Shown piece after piece: positions 21,776 through 33,299 of a DNA stretch of 64,000 bases. The position numbers and the translations under genes are program-made. The notes under the pieces were generated by a model. That model saw only the letters and a program-made list of their open reading frames with translations. It was not told where the DNA came from and made no database searches. The first letter of the stretch is position 1. Each line of letters starts with the position of its first letter. Origin of the DNA: Papio anubis (lineage: Eukaryota > Chordata > Mammalia > Primates > Cercopithecidae); assembly GCF_008728515.1 (NCBI RefSeq), contig NC_044996.1:106913467-106977466 (forward strand), read 5' to 3'.

Positions 21776-22399
21776 AAGGGACAACCGGTACTCACTGCAA
21801 CACCCTACACACCTACCCAAAGTCTTCCCATTGTTACTCAGTTCTTTCGTTGAAAAATAAACTCCTCTCTTCTGAATGTGCCTTTCACTTCCCAGTCCTC
21901 TCTGGAACCCAGATCTCCTCTGAGGGTACTGTGTCTTCTGTGGCCCTTTCTCCTACACCCAACACATTCATTGCCAGGAGGCAGGGTTAACATCTTTCTC
22001 ATGCCCCAGTGCAACTTCCAGATCACTGCCTTTTCACTCTCGAATAGTCATCCTGCTCTCCTGATGCTCAGACCATCTGGCTATACCATATACCATACTC
22101 TATCACTTCCTATTAATGTCAAGTACCAATCTCTTTATATTTTTAAAGATTGACAGCTGGTTGATGGTTATACTGTATTCCATGCCCTATTATCCAGGGT
22201 GACTTCTTGCCCTTAGCGTCTCAGTCCTGAAGTATCCCCAATGGCAATGATCTTCACCTTCATTCCATGTCTGCCATCTACTCCCATAGCCAGAACATAA
22301 AATTTGTCAGAACCTGAAAGTACTTCCAGAATAGTATATCTAAAATCCCACTCTTTGACCATAGCCCTCTCATTTTTCCAGCTGTCACTTCTTTAGTGC
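21776..22399. other. Anonymous sequence
   Basis: Pyrimidine-rich on the given strand. Forward frames at 21733-21990 and 21878-22153 overlap each other and have no recognisable domain. Confidence 0.45.
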
Positions 22400-22495
22400 C
22401 ACTATATTTATTTTTCAATCATTTATTCAAAGCCTGCCCTGTCCCAGGCACAATGCCAAGCACTGAAGAAATAGCAGTGAACAAGAAACAGTCTT
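22400..22495 (-). mobile_element. L2 LINE 3' end, reverse strand
   Basis: ATTTATTCAAAGCCTGCCCT, GTCCCAGGCACAATGCCAAG and CACTGAAGAAATAGCAGTGA with AACAAGAAACAGTC match the reverse complement of the L2 3' end. Confidence 0.7.
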
Positions 22496-22884
22496 TGCAG
22501 TGACAAATTCACATGATTCCCATCCTCAATAGATTCCTGGCATTGTCTGTAATTTTCTCCTTTGGATCTCTTTTCCATTCTCCATAAGATAATGTTTTTC
22601 AAAACACTATCTCCTTAAACTATTTACTTGGTCCCACGAAGTTCCCACAGATGACTTATGTCTTATACATCACAAAGAAAATTGAAGCTATCAGAAAGAA
22701 AATTGCCTCATACCTCTAAAATTTTCATGTATACACACTTGTTTCATCCTCCTTCCCAATTCTCAAAATCAAAGACGTATCTTGTTCAAAACTAATGCTT
22801 TCACCTGTGCTCTGGATCACATCTCCTGTCATCTCTATTGTTTTCCCCTCTCCATTGGGTCATTAATACACAGTATTTATCTTC

Positions 22885-23220
22885 AGGTAGGGCTAGCTGC
22901 TCAAACAGATAAACCCTCAAGTCTCTCCCTTAACATATTCTTCTTGTTCACATAGAATTACACTGTGAGTATTTGGAAGGGAGCCATCCAAAGATGGTCC
23001 TCAGTTGTAGCCAACAGATGGGGAAAGAATGGAAGATCACCCAGGGAGGCAACGCTTGGAGGTGGCATACGTTACTTCACGTTACTTCTGCTTTCCTTAA
23101 CAACTAGAACCCAGCCACCTGACCACACCTAACTCTGAGGGAGGCTGAGAAAGGTAGTCTAGCTGTGTGCCTAGGAAGAAGATGGAATGGGGTTTGGTGA
23201 ATCCTACTAGACTTTGCCTC
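22885..23220. mobile_element. Old LTR-like interspersed repeat, family not assigned
   Basis: AGATAAACCCTCAAGTCTC, CAACAGATGGGGAAAGAATG, CGTTACTTCTGCTTTCC, GGGAGGCTGAGAAAGGTAGT and CTAGCTGTGTGCCTAGGAAG recur as a set in primate genomes. I recognise the pattern but cannot name the family. Confidence 0.45.
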
Positions 23221-23385
23221 AGTAGTTAAGAAAAGGAGTTTTAAAGTCAGAAAGACCAGGGTTCAAATCTCAGGCCTGCAATTACTGGGTGGGTGGTGGT
23301 GAGCTGATCTTAGGATTTAGACAGATTAAGGGAGACAATAATAAGAACCTCCTAAGCTCAACAGGGTGGGAAATGTATCTGCTCC
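23221..23385 (+). mobile_element. MIR SINE fragment
   Basis: AAAGTCAGAAAGACCAGGGT, TCAAATCTCAGGCCTGCAAT and ACTGGGTG give the tRNA-like head and flank of MIR. The rest, including GATTAAGGGAGACAATAATA, is diverged. Confidence 0.75.
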
Positions 23386-23591
23386 ATGCCTTGGTAACTG
23401 GCTAGATACATGTTGCTAGTGCTCAAGAGTCAGAAAAAGTATACTGTTCACAGGCAAGCAGAACTATTTTTCATCTTTATATCTTCCATAAACAAGTAAA
23501 AGATATGGAAAATTCCAAAGGTGTCTGGTCTCTTCCAGAAAACAAAAAAGTAGGACAGACCTCTGCAAACTGCTTTCAAGAATTCATTGTA

Positions 23592-23766
23592 GAAACTCTC
23601 AAACCTTAGTTGTATATTAAAAATCATCTGGGGAGCTTTAAAAAATCCTGATTCCTGGGTCACACCCCAAACCAATTAAATTAGATTATCTGGGGGTGAA
23701 ACCCAGGCATGAATATTCCTTAAACCCCAAGTGATACCAATGTACTGTCAAGGTTGAGAACTACCA
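23592..23766. mobile_element. MER5 DNA transposon (hAT-Charlie)
   Basis: CTCTCAAACCTTAGTTGTAT, AAAATCATCTGGGGAGCTTT, CCTGGGTCACACCCCAAACC, AATTAAATTAGATTATCTG and a terminal GTCAAGGTTGAGAACTACCA follow MER5A, whose ends are inverted copies built on TTCTCAA / TTGAGAA. Confidence 0.88.
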
Positions 23767-24639
23767 CCTTAGAGGATTGAACGTTCAATATTGTATTTTT
23801 GCTTTCTAATTCAAGGGAGCAAGATACAGAAAGATTAAATACACTACTTATAATTGGGCAAGACAATTCTGCCTTGATTATTTGTTTCTTCTTGACTTAA
23901 ACCTTTAGGCTCTAGTTACTATTTCTAGGCAATGTTTCTTAGCTCAGAGAACATTAATAACTAAAACCTATTTCTTCAGTGACCCGTAAGGTTACTGAGC
24001 ACAACTAACCTTACTTAGAGAAGTCAACATTCATTAGTCAAAAAACAGAGAAGTCTCTCAACTGTTAACATAAATAATTTAACAACCTAAAAATAAATAC
24101 AATAATTGTCCTTCCATAGTACCTTTCGTCACGAACCTGGTTTTCAGGGTCTCAACAGACGTGTGTGGTCAGAACCAATCTGGCAGCAACATTTCCTCCA
24201 GCCGGTAGGCATAATACAGCTTTACAGTGTGAAGCTTTAAATAACAACATTTTGATGGCTGATGGGGCGGGGGTCATAGCTTACTAGGTAGATAACAGAA
24301 ATGCTGAAAGGCAAATTATGTCTAATATATTATTTGGTTGTGCCTCTTGCCTGGAGCCAGCCTAGGCTATCCATCTTTATAAATGACTACACTGTATGGC
24401 TCTGAAACAAATGAAAACAAAACAAAACAAAAAACACTCAAAAGTTCTCAGAGTTATTTGCCAAGATAATAAGAATCCATGCATCCCAAGTGTTACCTTC
24501 GGTCTGTTTCCTCATCCTTAAAATAAGCACAGTGGATGAAAATGTGGGTTGTGTTTCAGTTCTAACACTGAGATACACTTATTTCTCCTCCTTGTGACTC
24601 TACCAAAGGCACTGGGGAGTGTGGGAGGGTCCATGGAGA
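23767..24639. other. Anonymous sequence
   Basis: No gene or nameable repeat apart from the short (AAAAC)n tract near 24420. Confidence 0.5.
24408..24437 (+). repeat. Short (AAAAC)n tract
   Basis: GAAAACAAAACAAAACAAAA followed by AACAC, about five imperfect units. Confidence 0.8.
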
Positions 24640-25130
24640 AGTATCTAGAGCATAATTTAGGAAATAAAAAAGTGGGGGCTTCAGGAAGGGTGCAGCTGTG
24701 GGCAGAACTGGTTTTTGTTTTGTTTCAAGGAAAGAAAAATCTGTTCAGTTTGAGGGCATATTGAGTTTGGGATATCAATATAGAGATGGCCACGGAAAAT
24801 GAGTCCAGATTTCAGGAGAAAGTCAGAGTTTTCAGGATTGAGCTATTAGGTTGGTGCGAAAGTTAGTGAGGTTCTTGCCGTTACTTTAATGTCATGAGAT
24901 GGCATGAGGTCACCAAACGAGTACAGAGGAAAGAGCCACAGACTGAGACCTGGAACCCACCCTGCATTAAGGGACTAGGGAGAGAGTAAGAACTAGTAAA
25001 GGAGGCTGAGAAAGAGCAACCTGTGAGATAGAAGGATAGCCAAGAGAAGGAGGTGCTTTGGAAGCCAGGTGGAGAGAAACTCCCAGAACGCACAGTGAGC
25101 TTTCAACTTCTCAGTGATTGAAGTTGAATC
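24640..25130 (-). mobile_element. Possible ancient L2-associated repeat, split by MADE1
   Basis: TTGAGTTTGGGATATCAATA, CCAGATTTCAGGAGAAAGTC, GGAGGCTGAGAAAGAGCAAC, CTGTGAGATAGAAGGATAGC and GGTGCTTTGGAAGCCAGGTG recall a widespread old mammalian repeat that often continues reverse-strand L2 copies. The class is not certain. A MADE1 half-element sits inside it. Confidence 0.35.
24846..24891 (+). mobile_element. MADE1 mariner MITE, 5' half only
   Basis: TTAGGTTGGTGCGAAAGTTA followed by a degenerate GTGAGGTTCTTGCCGTTACT and TTAATG matches the first half of the 80-base MADE1 element, a palindromic mariner derivative. The second, inverted half is absent: GTCATGAGATGGCATGAGG follows instead. Intact MADE1 hairpins gave rise to the primate miR-548 family; this copy cannot fold that way. 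Confidence 0.88.
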
Positions 25131-25299
25131 CTCTTCATGATTATTGGGAGCAATGGAAGCTGAGTTCCAGGAAGGTCTTTGATCGTACTACATGGCATTA
25201 GCTTCAGTGCTTGTCCTGTCATTCAAAAAGAAAGCCAAATTTCTCAGAAACCAAAGGGTCTGCTAGTAATGCTTACAAATAGGAGTAAATAAAACTGAC

Positions 25300-25510
25300 A
25301 ATGATCACACTTCAGTGTTAACAAAGTGCTGCCTCACATGGGCTCTCCTCGGATCTCCACAACTTCCCTGTGAGATGAGAAGGGTTAGCTTCAACTGTAC
25401 AAAACAACAAACTACAAATCAATCAAGATTTAAGACCAACCATCTAGATTGTAGAAAAGCCATAGAACTTAGGTCTTCTGACCTCAAATCTTCGGTTCCA
25501 TCTTCCATAC
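25300..25510 (-). mobile_element. MIR/MIR3-like SINE, reverse strand
   Basis: GTGTTAACAAAGTGCTGCCT, GGATCTCCACAACTTCCCTG, TGAGATGAGAAGGGTTAGC and AGAACTTAGGTCTTCTGACC follow the reverse complement of a MIR. The central core is worn. Confidence 0.6.
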
Positions 25511-25875
25511 CATATTACTTGTTATGTAAATGAGGAGAAACCCAGCTTCTTATTCTCTTCAGTGAGCAAGGCTATCCCAAACAAAGAGAAATATGCACAC
25601 AACTAATATTTGCATATTATTTTGCAGATCACACTAGCATGTGATCAACATCAGAAAAATAGGGGAAAGAACCAAGTCTGAACTAAACAAGTTATAGAAA
25701 CCAAGATTAAAGACAGGCATGAGAACTAGTACTGCTTTTCTTTGCCTCACCATGGGCTTACTTTACATTCTACTGAAGGTAAATTGCCAACATGGCACTC
25801 AATCCCTCCACCTTCCCAAGTAGGACCCAATTCTGAACTAATGCAAGATATGGCATACCAGTCAGAATCCTAACT
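25511..25875. other. Anonymous sequence
   Basis: No gene or repeat recognised before the AluJ target-site duplication. Confidence 0.45.
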
Positions 25876-25890
25876 AAAGTTACAGCTTCT

Positions 25891-26177
25891 TTTTTTCTTT
25901 TTCTTTAAAGACAGGGTCTCACTCTGTGGCCCAACCTTGAGTGCAGTGGTGCAATCACAGCTTACTGCAGCTCAGAACTCCTGGGCTCAAGCAATCCTCC
26001 CAACTCACCCATCCAAGTAACTGGGATTGCAGGCACATGCTGCCATGCCCTGCTACTTTTAAAAAGCTTTTATAGAGACAGGGGTCTCACTATGTTGCCC
26101 AGACTGTCTCAAATTCCTGACTTCAAGCTACCTTCCTGCCTTGGCCTCCCAAAGGCATGAGCCACTGCACCTGGCCC
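25891..26177 (-). mobile_element. AluJ, reverse strand, with intact target-site duplication
   Basis: AAAGACAGGGTCTCACTCTG starts the right arm and GAGCCACTGCACCTGGCCC ends the element. CCTCCCAAAGGCATGAGCC lacks the usual GTGCTGGGATTACAGG, an internal deletion of about 12 bases. Divergence and AGACAGGGTCTCACT fit AluJ. The 15-base direct repeat AAAGTTACAGCTTCT flanks it at 25876-25890 and 26178-26192, identical on both sides despite the element's age. Confidence 0.93.
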
Positions 26178-26192
26178 AAAGTTACAGCTTCT

Positions 26193-28983
26193 TATTTAGA
26201 GCCAAGGATATTCAGTTATTCTGAGCCTTTCAGTCCCAGTCAAATCAAAGAAAGCATAGATCCTAGAACTAAGCATGAAACATTTCAAGTTATTTTAACT
26301 AACTAACTTCAGGACCAATCACAAATATACTGTGGGGTCTGGCCAAGGCGTGGCAACTTGAAATTTTTCTGACTCACTTCAGGGATCCAGAAGCAGAGTA
26401 CTACATTAAATCAGTAGTTTTTGCCTTTATAAATTAGTTTAGATATTTGTGGATTATTAGTCATAAAAAGTCAAATGGTAGATTGTAAATGCAAAAGTTA
26501 CTTACATACAGCATACCCTGGATTAAAATTCTGCATCTGCATCTGTTTCTGAAGTCAGCCTCACTAGAGAAAGGAATTATAGTACATCAGCAAAACTAAG
26601 TGGGACAGGTCACCACAATCACATCAGTTTGGATGCTATGTTTCTGAAATGCAAGTGATAGCAATTATTCCCTCTTTCTGATCAGGAAGCCAGTGCATTT
26701 TTATTTATTTATTTCTGAAAGATCACAAATGAATGTAATACAAAATTTAAAAGATACAAAGGGATATATGGTAAAAAAAAAAAAATCTTCTTAGGGAAAA
26801 GAATGGGAAAATATGCTTAAATTAGGAAAATCTGAATAGCTTCATTTTTGGTTTGGAGCACATACTTCCTTATTTTTCTTTATTTCACTTCCAAATGTAA
26901 GTTTATAAAACTTCTGTATTTATTACTATCTGCAACCCCAAAATAAGATGATTTGTACAATACAGGAGAGCCCCTAATCATAAAAATTCATTCTTAAGTT
27001 ATATACAATTTTACAGTTTTGTCAGAGTATGCTCTGTGTTGGCAACCCATGAACACAAAACCGAGAATGTCAATACTGTGGATGTCACAGAGCTGCTCAG
27101 ATTTTCAATCTAATTTAGGAATGAAGGGTTATGAATCTAAAAGGACAATATGTCCTGCCTGCTAAACAAGCTCCTATCCTCCATACAACTATCAGCCCCC
27201 TTAAGGCTTCTGTGATTAAAATAAGCAGCAAAGCATCATTTAGAGACAATGCAAAGGCCTTTCCTGTAGCTCTTGAGAGAGACTCAAGACTGAGCCATGC
27301 CTTAGCTAATAAACACTGATAACCTATGCCATTTCAGGTGCCATTTGGAGTCTAAACAAGGTGAGAGCATGAACAATATCACCTGCAAAGAACACTTGCT
27401 GTGCTCTTTTAAGCAGCACCAAGTACTCAAAGAAGAGTGAATGCAACAAGGGCAGCATCCCAAATTCCATAGCAGGGCAGACTCCGATGCTATGGGGGCC
27501 CCGGTGTGAGTGGGGCCCAAACAGCTGGCGTGGCTGCTGCCTCCCAGTCAAGCAGGAGGCCTGAGATATCCCAGGGGCAGCAGTGGCCACCACCTGGACA
27601 CTCTTATCACTTAGGCTCTTGAGGCTAGCAAAAATAGTACATTTCTTGGCTGTCTGAGATTTTTCAGTGCATGGTAACTTGCCATTTCCAGCAAAATTGG
27701 CAGGTCCTAAGATATAATCTCAGGACAAAGACAAGATAGGGACAAAATCCTTAGCAAGACACAGGTGTCAAAGTGCAATGTCTTCAAAGACACAGCTTCA
27801 CCGCTAAGAAGAAAAGCCATCCAGCTTCCACTATAACACAACTACTTTGTTCCACAGTCTGTGCCACCCAGATGCCTCCCCACCACCCACAGAGAGACCA
27901 CCAACTCCCAATCCTATACAGCCAGGATCTGTGCCCATTGTCCAATGAAGCCCCGAAACCTAACACAGCATCTCACAGAGAATCAGATGAAGGAAAATGT
28001 CTGCCCTGTAAACTGCTGAACTCACTGAGCAAAGGAATTAACATGAAGACTCTCCTAGCTAGTATGAAATGGTACCACTCTCAAGGTAGCTCAGCGACTA
28101 GCTGAGAAGCCAGATGGTTTGAGTAAAAGATTTGTGGGGGAATGAACCCTCCTTACTCTCCCACTCTCTCTCAGACACAAAAGTTCCCGCTGGAAAGCAA
28201 ATCAGAGGGGAAATTATGCCGCATGCACCCTGACTTGACAGTAACTTCCAACTACACGCTATCAAGAACACCCACCCAACCATCTGTCTGTCTGTGATCC
28301 CTTTGCTTATTCACACAGAGAAAAAGCCCAATAAAAAGGAAGTCATCTGGCTGACAGTCTGGGGGCTTTCTGAACTTCCCCATCCTCCGGAAATGCACAA
28401 GCCAGGTCTGCTGTTCTATCCAGAGAGGAACAGCATTTGATGGAGATGAATAGTGGCTGACAGTTAAAGATCAGTAAGAAAGTAAATGTATAATGGATTG
28501 TGAACTTAACGAGTTCTGACTTCCCTAACATGCTCACTGAAGTCTCTGTACTCCTGATGATTTAGAATTCAAGCTTCCTGTTCTAGTCTGTACCACCCTA
28601 TGGTCCTTCCCAGTGATGGCCTGATTCCCTCCATCTTCCTTCCTCCACCTTCCTGAGGTTCACTGCACCAACAACTTCCAAGGTTCATTCTTCCTCCATT
28701 ACAAACACCTTCCTTAATCTGCCCAAAATATTTTTAAATCGTTGGATGGCTTAAGTCTCCATCATTTTGTCCTTTTACATTTTAAAAATGTAAAATGAGG
28801 CTGTTTTTCCCATTAGTCAATCTTTCCCTGTCCCTTCCAATCCCCACAACAAAGAAAACTATCACCCATCTGATCAAATGGATGGGTAAGCCTCACAAGA
28901 TGAGGGCTGATTTCCCTAAATCAGAAGAGAGGCTCAGAGCAGAAGGAGTATTCTAAATAAAGAGAACAGCATACAAATAATGA
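26193..28983. other. Anonymous 2.8 kb, possibly single-copy
   Basis: No named repeat found. A reverse frame at 27324-27593 (89 codons) lies in locally GC-richer sequence (around 27480-27600) and overlaps another reverse frame (27302-27520). I see no domain and cannot support an exon. A 23-base AT palindrome sits at 28773-28795. Confidence 0.45.
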
Positions 28984-29092
28984 ACCAGTGTTGCTCAAAG
29001 TGTGGCACGAAGTCTTCCTGCTTGACCAAAGCTTTGGGAGTCTGTTCAAAATGCAGATTTCTGAGTACAACATGAGACCTACCGAACCAGTC
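28984..29092. mobile_element. MER5 DNA transposon fragment, opposite orientation to the 23.6 kb copy
   Basis: CAGTGTTGCTCAAAGTGTGG, GTCTGTTCAAAATGCAGATT and GAGACCTACCGAACCAGTC follow the complementary strand of MER5A, whose usual text there is AGACCTACTGAATCAG. The central CAGCATCAGCATCACC part is replaced. Confidence 0.65.
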
Positions 29093-30284
29093 TTTCCAGG
29101 GTGCATAAAATGCAAAACTCTGTGTTGCCTGTAGAGCACATCCCTCTAGGTTATCAGGTTCTAAGCTCTCACTGCTTTTGAGGTATTTTGCAACTTCGTA
29201 AGTTGTAGGCAACTGGAAGATATTAAAAACTCTGTCATTGTCTGGTTTTGCCTGACTTCCCTCCCCATTTAGGGGAAAAAACTAGTTTTGCTTCCATTTG
29301 CAATTCTATTCCTTTACTCAACATAAATTTGTGCTTTTTGACTTTTTCCCTTTGAACTGCTTATAACTTCTGCCAGGTTCCCTCACGTGAGTAAAATGAA
29401 ATCTTTAAAACATGTTCATCCTTATCTGTATGAAAGTAATGATTTTGCCTTTTCTGAATATTATCTTTTAACAGAGGTAGGCCCAGGAATCTCTATTTGC
29501 AAAAGATGATTCTTCAGCACAGGAAAGTGGGAAAATCAGCACTCTCTGGCCGAATGCAACCAGCCAGGCTCTTTGTAGATGAAGTTTTCTTGGAATACAG
29601 CCACGGACACTGTGGCTGCTTTCGAGCCGCAGTGGAGTAGTTGTGACAGAGACCCTGTGCCCTGCAAAACCTAAAATACTATCTTGTCCTTTAAAGACAA
29701 ATTCTGCCAACCCCTGCTTTACTGGAATAGCTTTCAAAGTTGATATTTATCAAGGAAATCTTTTAGTCACTGCAAGGCAATTGTGGATAAGCTGGCCATG
29801 CCACGGAAAGCTCAGTGGAAATACTGACGCTGAGTATGGTACCAGCACTCAAAGGTGAGAGGAGGTTCACAGGGGCTCAGGGAAATTGCAAAGTGGCTCT
29901 GAGGAAAAATATATTTTGTATAGCAAGAGTAGCCCACCTCAGTAAGCTATGGAAAGTGCTTCATACATTCATTCAGCAAGCACTTATGGAGAATCTACCG
30001 CCACCTATAGCAGGCAATGGGTACTCCATAGATCAAGCTTGTCCAGCCCACCTTATCTTGTGGTTGTTCTGTTTTGTTTTGTTTTTAGGCTTTTGGCAGC
30101 CTGAAGCCATGGTTTTTAAGTTTTTGTCTTTAGTGATGAGTGGAAAAGAGGGATGAGGAAGGGGCTTTGCTGGCCAACCAGAAACAAAAACTAAGAATCC
30201 ATAACTGTCGTAGATGAATGAGGCAGGAACTCTGCCCTGCAGATGACCACGATTCAGATCATCATTATCAGCCACCCCTGTGTA
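29093..30284. other. Anonymous sequence
   Basis: No gene. Around 30033-30065, GCTTGTCCAGCCCACC and TGTGGTTGTTCTG resemble the start of a known old DNA transposon but are too short to assign. Frames of 113 and 124 codons on opposite strands at 29815-30156 and 30033-30407 overlap; the reverse one runs into a MIR and is therefore not a gene. Confidence 0.45.
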
Positions 30285-30535
30285 GTGGATAAGGTATAGC
30301 TGTTGAGAGAGAGGCTCTGGAGACAGTCTTTGTGGGTTTAAAGCCCAGCTCCACCACTTATTAGCTGTATAACCTTGGGCACACTCTCTGTGCCTCAGTT
30401 TTCTCATCTGTAAAGTGGAGATATTAATATAGTACCTACCTTAGAGAGTTGTTGTGAGGCTTTGGTGAGTTAATACACGTAAAACTCTTAGAACAGAAGC
30501 TAACAAGTACTAAACGCTGTCAATTAAGGCTATGA
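30285..30535 (+). mobile_element. MIR SINE, full length and well preserved
   Basis: GTGGATAAGGTATAGCTG, GGTTTAAAGCCCAGCTCCAC, CACTTATTAGCTGTATAACC, TTGGGCACACTCTCTGTGCC, TCAGTTTTCTCATCTGTAAA and GAGTTGTTGTGAGGC match MIR continuously. A reverse-strand MIR begins about 45 bases later. Confidence 0.94.
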
Positions 30536-30579
30536 CTATAATCAGAACCTGCAATTACACGCCACTTGCTGCAGTAGGT

Positions 30580-30766
30580 CTCTAATGTACGTTCCCTCTA
30601 AACCTTAAAAGAGCTACGCAAGCTGCAAATTATCCCCATTTAATGATGCAGAAACAGGCCCAGAGAGGTCAATGACTTTTCCAAGAATGCAAGGTAGAGA
30701 TAGGATTGAAACCTAGATCTGACTCTGAAGTCCAGTTTTCTTTCCAGTCATTTTCCCTTGTGCAAG
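30580..30766 (-). mobile_element. MIR SINE, reverse strand
   Basis: AAATTATCCCCATTTAATGA, TGCAGAAACAGGCCCAGAGA, GGTCAATGACTTTTCCAAGA and GGATTGAAACCTAGATCTGA follow the MIR reverse complement to its tRNA-like head. Confidence 0.88.
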
Positions 30767-32199
30767 GTTGTCTAGAGTAATGGTGACCTCAAAATCACAG
30801 GTCTGCCTTCACGAGGTCTTCTACATTTCTCATGGGATTCAAAATCTGGCTTTGGAATAGCAGATTTTTCTACTGTGAGACACCTAAATATTTCTCTTTA
30901 GGCAAGAAAGGAAGAAATGATATCCTTATGATGAAAAAGTGTTAAAAATAAAATATTTTAACACTTTAAGCATTTTATTTCTCTCAAAATACTCATGGGA
31001 TATGTTACTCATCATTTTCTTCTCTAGGTAAAAGGTCTAGTTAAATTTGAAAACCAATGTAGTAATGCAGTGTATGGAGTGTCCTTATAATGTTCTTTTA
31101 AAAAAAAAAATCTTGAGAGGACATTAAAAGGCCCCTAATGTGCATTTTAAAGGAGCTGAAAGTGGTCCAGTGCTCTTTCAATCCCTTTAAATGAAAAGGG
31201 TTCTCTCTGTAGAAATTAAAAATAATTTGACTTGAGACACTGTATGAAAATGGAACCCCAGCTCATTTCAGGTTTCATAGGCAGAGGCAGGCTGATATTA
31301 CTTTGCATTGGGGAAAAAAAGCTTGTTTTCAGCTATGTGTAAGTATTTTATATTACATTCTTGTAGGAGAAGCTATAGTTACAGAAAAGAATATAAACAG
31401 AATCTTGTACTTAACTAAGCAACCATGCTTAGAAAGCTCACTGAAGCTGAAACGTGTTATAAAAATAACACCCCTCAACACTCGAGAGGAAAAAGGATTT
31501 CATTGTTTAGCAATATTTCTAATACTCTAATATTCGAATCCACCCAGCCCATACTTAAGGCTATAGGCAATTCTTTAATGCTGAAAACAAAGTTTTTGAT
31601 ACATAATTTGGTCTGAGCAATTTGGTTTGACAAAGGTTTACAAAAAAAAAAGAATAATTAAATCTGTAAAGACTCTACAGCTCCCATTGATGGCTGGGCT
31701 GTATCCATTTTGCAAATCAATGGCTTCATACTGTTGCAAAAAAAGCAAAGCTCTCAATAGGGAAATGTGATGCTGGTGCTCATGACACTGAATGGGTAAT
31801 GAGTTACCTAGCCTTGTGGCCATATAGAAAATAAGTCCTTCATTACTGCACAATATCACCCATAAGACACACATTCTACTGGGTGGGCCAGAAAACCATG
31901 CATTCTTTGTTCTCCAGATAGACGGCACAACGGTGCCCATGAATGACCTTCAGCCACACACCAAGCTAGCAGGGAGGCGAGAGTCCCTGCAGCTGGGGAA
32001 AGCAGGTGCTTCTCATGCTTTGTGGGTGCCCCATTCACTTTGTAAAAGCCCAATCAAGGTTACACAACTCAAAACATGTCAGAATACTTTTCTCCTTCAA
32101 AGTCCAGTTAACTCATAGAGATCTTAATAGGATTCACAGGCATTATTTCAACTCAGCCCCTGGTGTACGGGAAGAACTGGACTGGGTAAAAACTTTCAC
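30767..32199. other. Anonymous AT-rich sequence
   Basis: No gene or repeat family recognised. It contains a 12-base perfect stem AAAGTGTTAAAA with an 8-base loop (30936-30967). Confidence 0.5.
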
Positions 32200-32402
32200 A
32201 GGGTTTCAAAACCCAAATCTTGGACTGCATTCAGATCCCAGCACTGCCACTTTTTAGCAGTGACCTTGGATGCACTGCTTAATCTGAGTTTCAACTTGTC
32301 TTTTGTAAACTAAGGATAATATCCATTCCTACTTGCATCTCTACACATGAAAAGAACTCAACAACAGTACCTGGCACAAAGGTGTTCCATAAATGCTCAG
32401 AA
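32200..32402 (+). mobile_element. MIR SINE
   Basis: TTCAGATCCCAGCACTGCCA, CTTTTTAGCAGTGACCTTGG, ATGCACTGCTTAATCTGAG, TTTTGTAAACTAAGGATAAT, CAGTACCTGGCACAAAGGTG and TTCCATAAATGCTCAG run the length of MIR. Confidence 0.9.
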
Positions 32403-33299
32403 ACCTTGGGCTTCGAATAGTCAAAAACGTACCGGATTCAATAATGTAAAAAAGAAACAACAGTTCTGCCTTTCAGGTTAAGTCAGTGGAAATACATACA
32501 TCTAATTTCACTCTCTTGAAACACCATAAAAACCACATAAAGGGATTGTTTTTTAAAAGACAAACTCAGGAAAACAGGAGATGGGACAATAGGAACAACA
32601 TTTTGGAAGCTCCAAAGCAGACAGATGAGTGGTAACCAACTCAGCAGGCAAGGGAAAAAGATAAAAACAAAACAAAAAAACCTCAAACTAGCAGTGAGCA
32701 AAGCTGAAAATGGGCACAAGGCTTCTCTGGAACTGGGGGACAAGGGGGTCTCAAACGTGCAGAGGCTGGAAAGGAAGGCATCTGAGAAACTGTTACGTCT
32801 AGCTCCCCTTTCCATTCCACAGAGGGACTGCACTTTCCCCAGCCAGGAAAATATCCAGAGGATTATTTCCTAAAAAGGGTAAAACATAGGGTACCTATCC
32901 TGGGAGGCATAGTCAGGTCATGAGTATTCTAATGAAAATAGGGTCATTAAGTGACCAGATACACGCTGAACCCTGAATGCAGAGAGACTACCCTCAAGTC
33001 TTCTTTCCCCAAGAAGCTCCCAGACTAAACACTAGACCTACCCTTCCTGCAGGAGACTTGAAGGCTTCTCTAGGGCATCTAATGACCCAAGGTGAAAGAC
33101 CTAAAGATATTGTCATAGGCATTTCCCAACAAATGCCCAACCCAGGTCACTCTATAGTGAAAAAAAATTCAACAAGCTCCACCAACCTGCTTAGCTTCAC
33201 AGCAGCTTTCTAGTTCCCAAGAAACCAAGGATTACCAGACATCTGAGAAAAGCCTCTACCAAGGAAGACAGATCAAAATAAGCAAACAAAAGAGCACTG
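32403..33299. other. Anonymous sequence, may hold the worn 5' part of the following LINE
   Basis: No gene recognised. The reverse frame 32483-32833 (116 codons) is rich in F, L and S and reads against an A-rich strand, so it is probably a composition effect. Confidence 0.4.

Noticed and set aside
30033..30407. Reverse open frame of 124 codons
   Set aside because: It overlaps the full-length MIR at 30285 and an opposing frame; no domain is recognisable.
32483..32833. Reverse open frame of 116 codons, hydrophobic
   Set aside because: An F/L/S-rich product of reading against A-rich sequence; no signal peptide or family pattern that I can defend.
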